DNA from: Pedobacter steynii
GTDB lineage: Bacteria > Bacteroidota > Bacteroidia > Sphingobacteriales > Sphingobacteriaceae
Direction of reading: 5' to 3'
DNA length: 64,000 nucleotides
Assembly (NCBI RefSeq): GCF_900103665.1
Contig: NZ_FNGY01000006.1
Location: 186,001 to 250,000, forward strand
The position numbers were made by a program, and so were the translations under genes. Shown piece after piece: positions 61,847 through 64,000 of the stretch (positions are counted from its first letter, which is position 1; each line of letters opens with the position of its first letter). The notes below the pieces were generated by a model. The model saw nothing but the letters and a program-made list of their open reading frames with translations. It made no database searches and was not told the origin of the DNA.

Positions 61847-62371
61847 ATGAAAAGACTACTCTTAATCCTCTTCACATTTGCTGCTATTAGTGCTACTAAA
61901 GCCCAAACGGGCGATCCTGCTATGGAAGGTCCAAAATTCGGAATTGGTCTTGACTTCACCTTTCCGATGGGAAGTTTTAAAGATCAGACAAATTACGGAG
62001 TAGGGGGCTCTCTATTATATCAACATCCTGTTTCCAAAAACCTAAGCATCACCGGAAATGTTGGTTATCTGAAATTAAACGGAAAGAAGACCATACTCAA
62101 TCTCAATTACAGTGAAGGGTTTATTCCGGTAAAGGCTGGAGCAAGGTATTTCCTTGCGGAAAACATTTACGGCGGAGCTGAATTGGGTGTTTCTATTTCT
62201 ACCGCCAGTGGAAATGGTTCAGGCACCTCATTTATTTATGTGCCAGCTGTTGGCGTTGCATTCCCTGTCTCCGATAAAGGCATTGTAGATGTGGGGGTTC
62301 GTTACGAAAGCTGGACGAGAAGCAGTAGTACCCGTTCTTTTATTGGCATTAGGGCAGGATATAATTTTTAA
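61847..62371 (+). CDS. Outer-membrane beta-barrel protein (tandem copy 2)
   Basis: A 174-residue paralogue of the preceding barrel: signal peptide MKRLLLILFTFAAISATKAQ, then GPKFGIGLDFTFPMGSFKDQ, YGVGGSLLYQHPVSKNLSIT and a final FIGIRAGYNF ending in Phe. The two genes are tandem duplicates that have diverged. It lies 32 bp before gldF, so it may be transcribed with it. A possible promoter is TTTG (61797-61800) with TAGCTTCA (61819-61826), 18 bp apart. Confidence 0.82.
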   Translation: MKRLLLILFTFAAISATKAQTGDPAMEGPKFGIGLDFTFPMGSFKDQTNYGVGGSLLYQHPVSKNLSITGNVGYLKLNGKKTILNLNYSEGFIPVKAGARYFLAENIYGGAELGVSISTASGNGSGTSFIYVPAVGVAFPVSDKGIVDVGVRYESWTRSSSTRSFIGIRAGYNF

Positions 62372-62403
62372 TTTTCTAACTTCGGCATCGTTAATTAAAA
62401 TGC

Positions 62404-63132
62404 ATGTACGCGGTATTTAAAAGGGAATTATTTAGCTTATTGAACTCCTTAATGGCTTATATTACCATTGGGGTTTTCCTTCTGGCTTCTGGCTTATTGT
62501 TGTGGTTTTTTCCGGATACTTCTATTCTGGAATACGGCTATGCCGAGCTGAGCAGCTTTTTTAACCTTGCTCCTTTTTTATTCCTCTTTCTTATTCCTGC
62601 CATTACCATGCGTTCTTTTGCAGAGGAAAGGCGGGAAGGGACTTATATTTTACTCGCTACAAGACCAGTTACTGACTGGCAGATCATACTGGCCAAATAC
62701 CTGGCCTGCTTTGTTCTGGTGCTCTTTGCATTGATCCCCACACTGATCTATTGTTATTCTGTATCAAAGCTGGCCCTGCCCGCAGGGAATATTGATACCG
62801 GGGCAATTATTGGTTCTTATATTGGCTTATTGTTATTGGGAGCTTCCTTTCTAGCGGTCGGAATTTTTGCCTCTTCCATCACGAAAAACCAGGTGGTGGC
62901 CTTTGCCATTGCCGTATTTCTATGTTTTATCGCCTATAGTGGATTTGATGCCATGAGCCAGATTTTTGGTTTTCGGGCCATTGAAAATATATTGCTCAGC
63001 CTGAGTGTAAACGAACATTATCAATCCATTAGCAGGGGTGTTCTGGATACCCGTGACCTGGTTTATTTCCTCAGTTTCATTATCGCATTTCTTGGGCTGA
63101 CTAAACTCGTGATCGGAGGTCGGAAATGGTAG
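62404..63132 (+). CDS. gldF: Gliding-type ABC transporter permease GldF
   Basis: A 242-residue ABC-2-type permease with six membrane helices. MYAVFKRELFSLLNSLMAYITIGVF, FLFLIPAITMRSFAEERREGTYILLATRPV and FLSFIIAFLGLTKLVIGGRKW are family-like. With GldA and GldG it forms the gliding-associated ABC module in Bacteroidota. Its stop overlaps the gldG start by 7 bp, so they are translationally coupled. Confidence 0.9.
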   Translation: MYAVFKRELFSLLNSLMAYITIGVFLLASGLLLWFFPDTSILEYGYAELSSFFNLAPFLFLFLIPAITMRSFAEERREGTYILLATRPVTDWQIILAKYLACFVLVLFALIPTLIYCYSVSKLALPAGNIDTGAIIGSYIGLLLLGASFLAVGIFASSITKNQVVAFAIAVFLCFIAYSGFDAMSQIFGFRAIENILLSLSVNEHYQSISRGVLDTRDLVYFLSFIIAFLGLTKLVIGGRKW

Positions 63133-64000
63133 GCAACAAACAAAAACTGTCGGGTATCCTCATTTTTGTGGCGGGTTTAATTCTGCTCAATGTCCTTGCG
63201 CAATACGTGTATACCAGAATCGACTTCACCAAAGAAAAGCGATTCACCTTAACACCAAAATCAAAAACCATTCTCGGGAAGATCAATCAGCCGATTACGA
63301 TTACTGTATTTTTAGATGGCGACCTTCCCGCTCCTTTTAAACGACTTAGAAATGCAACCAGAGATCTGCTTGCCGATTATAAAGCCTACGGTGGAAAAGA
63401 AATCAAAGTGATTTTCAGAGACCCGATTTCCGGGCTTTCGATACCCGAACAGGATACTGTGATCAATAATCTATACCGCTCGGGCATTGAACCGACCACC
63501 ATAAACATTAAAAATGATGCTGGTTTTGCCCAAAAGATGGTTTTTCCGATGGCCATGCTGGAGAGTGGTGACCATCAGCTTCCGCTAAGATTATTACAAA
63601 ACCTGAACGCGACAGGAAGTTACGAGGAGAACATCAACAATTCGATTCAGAACCTGGAATATCTGTTTACCGGTGCGATTCAGAAAGTGTTGAGCAATGA
63701 GCATCCCAGGATCGGTTTTACCGAAGGTAACGGAGAACTATCGGACCTGTCCTTAAATGATGCGATCAACAGCCTTTCAGAAAGCTATGAAGTGGGCCGG
63801 GTAAACCTGAATACCATTGATGCTGCAGGGCTGGATAAATTGAAAGTCCTGATCATTGCAAAACCACAGCAGGAATTTACGGAGGCCGAAAAATATAAGA
63901 TCAACTATTTTGTCATGAAAGGGGGCAGGGTAGTCTGGACGATAGATCAGGTGAGTGCCGACCTGGATAGTTTAAAAGGATCGGGAGAGCAGCTGGCTTT
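63126..64000 (+). CDS. gldG: GldG, ABC-type gliding-associated component (cut by window end)
   Basis: The first 291 codons are visible; the gene continues beyond 64000. An N-terminal helix (LSGILIFVAGLILLNVLAQYVY) anchors a large extracytoplasmic domain: RFTLTPKSKTILGKI, ITVFLDGDLPAPFKRLRNATRDLL, RIGFTEGNGELSDLSLNDAI. This matches the GldG/ABC-type uncharacterised domain. ATG 63126 overlaps gldF by 7 bp. The rest, usually about 250 more residues, is not in view. Confidence 0.9.
   Translation, partial: MVGNKQKLSGILIFVAGLILLNVLAQYVYTRIDFTKEKRFTLTPKSKTILGKINQPITITVFLDGDLPAPFKRLRNATRDLLADYKAYGGKEIKVIFRDPISGLSIPEQDTVINNLYRSGIEPTTINIKNDAGFAQKMVFPMAMLESGDHQLPLRLLQNLNATGSYEENINNSIQNLEYLFTGAIQKVLSNEHPRIGFTEGNGELSDLSLNDAINSLSESYEVGRVNLNTIDAAGLDKLKVLIIAKPQQEFTEAEKYKINYFVMKGGRVVWTIDQVSADLDSLKGSGEQLA

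Noticed and set aside
1..64000. CRISPR arrays, insertion sequences, prophage and tRNA genes
   Set aside because: No regularly spaced repeats, transposase or phage proteins, terminal inverted repeats, or tRNA-like cloverleafs were seen.

Overview
The window looks like a chromosomal segment of a member of the Bacteroidota, most likely family Sphingobacteriaceae (Pedobacter-like). Supporting signs are AT-rich intergenic DNA, the Bacteroidota promoter box TAnnTTTG in front of many genes, two TonB-dependent receptors with N-terminal carboxypeptidase-regulatory-like domains, Gld gliding-type ABC genes, a long aromatic amino acid hydroxylase, and few Shine-Dalgarno sequences. No tRNA, rRNA, insertion sequence, prophage or CRISPR array was seen. 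It reads as stable core and metabolic DNA.

Layout. 1-5.6 kb: the 5' end of a GH29 alpha-L-fucosidase, a membrane acyltransferase, a divergent XRE regulator pair with twin operators, a lipocalin-like protein, an AlkZ-like DNA glycosylase, several small proteins and a Gre-like factor. 5.7-9.1 kb: an Lrp regulator with a DMT exporter, a HAD phosphatase and two DinB-fold proteins. 9.1-11.6 kb: a four-gene operon made of a small protein with a Cys/Pro tail, a seven-helix membrane protein, a histidine kinase and a LuxR-type response regulator. 11.8-14.7 kb: a GH18 protein, a PAP2-type phosphatase and a DUF763 protein. 15-19.6 kb: an iron-uptake set (PepSY membrane protein, TonB receptor, Cys-rich small membrane protein). 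20.4-26 kb: the glycolytic operon pfkA / GlcNAc-kinase-like / gap, an NrtR-type regulator and a second GlcNAc kinase. 26.4-29.5 kb: threonine aldolase, biotin carboxylase and riboflavin synthase. 29.5-35.3 kb: a TPR protein, a hybrid-sensor-like kinase, a beta-barrel protein and a YihY protein. 35.4-43.2 kb: phenylalanine/tyrosine degradation (HPPD and homogentisate dioxygenase divergent from a fumarylacetoacetase-family gene, then phenylalanine hydroxylase with an SDR). 43.3-48.4 kb: GtrA, an LTA-synthase-like sulfatase, an FMN-binding glutamate-synthase-family protein and a CAP protein. 48.6-51.1 kb: a second siderophore-type TonB receptor. 51.5-57.5 kb: an operon joining an outer-membrane porin, a dicarboxylate (DASS) transporter and succinate dehydrogenase CAB. 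57.5-64 kb: glycyl-tRNA synthetase, a GDPD lipoprotein, and gldA, two duplicated barrel proteins, gldF and gldG (cut by the window end).

The most interesting observations are a 63-bp hairpin element present twice with a compensatory base-pair change, a candidate small RNA with its own promoter and terminator at about 51.2 kb, the four-gene sensory operon with an unrecognised Cys/Pro-tailed peptide, the porin-DASS-SdhCAB gene set, twin TTGT-N5-ACAA operators, and dyads at the promoters of a TonB receptor and of pfkA. All functional assignments were made by eye from motifs and family resemblance; no database search was run.
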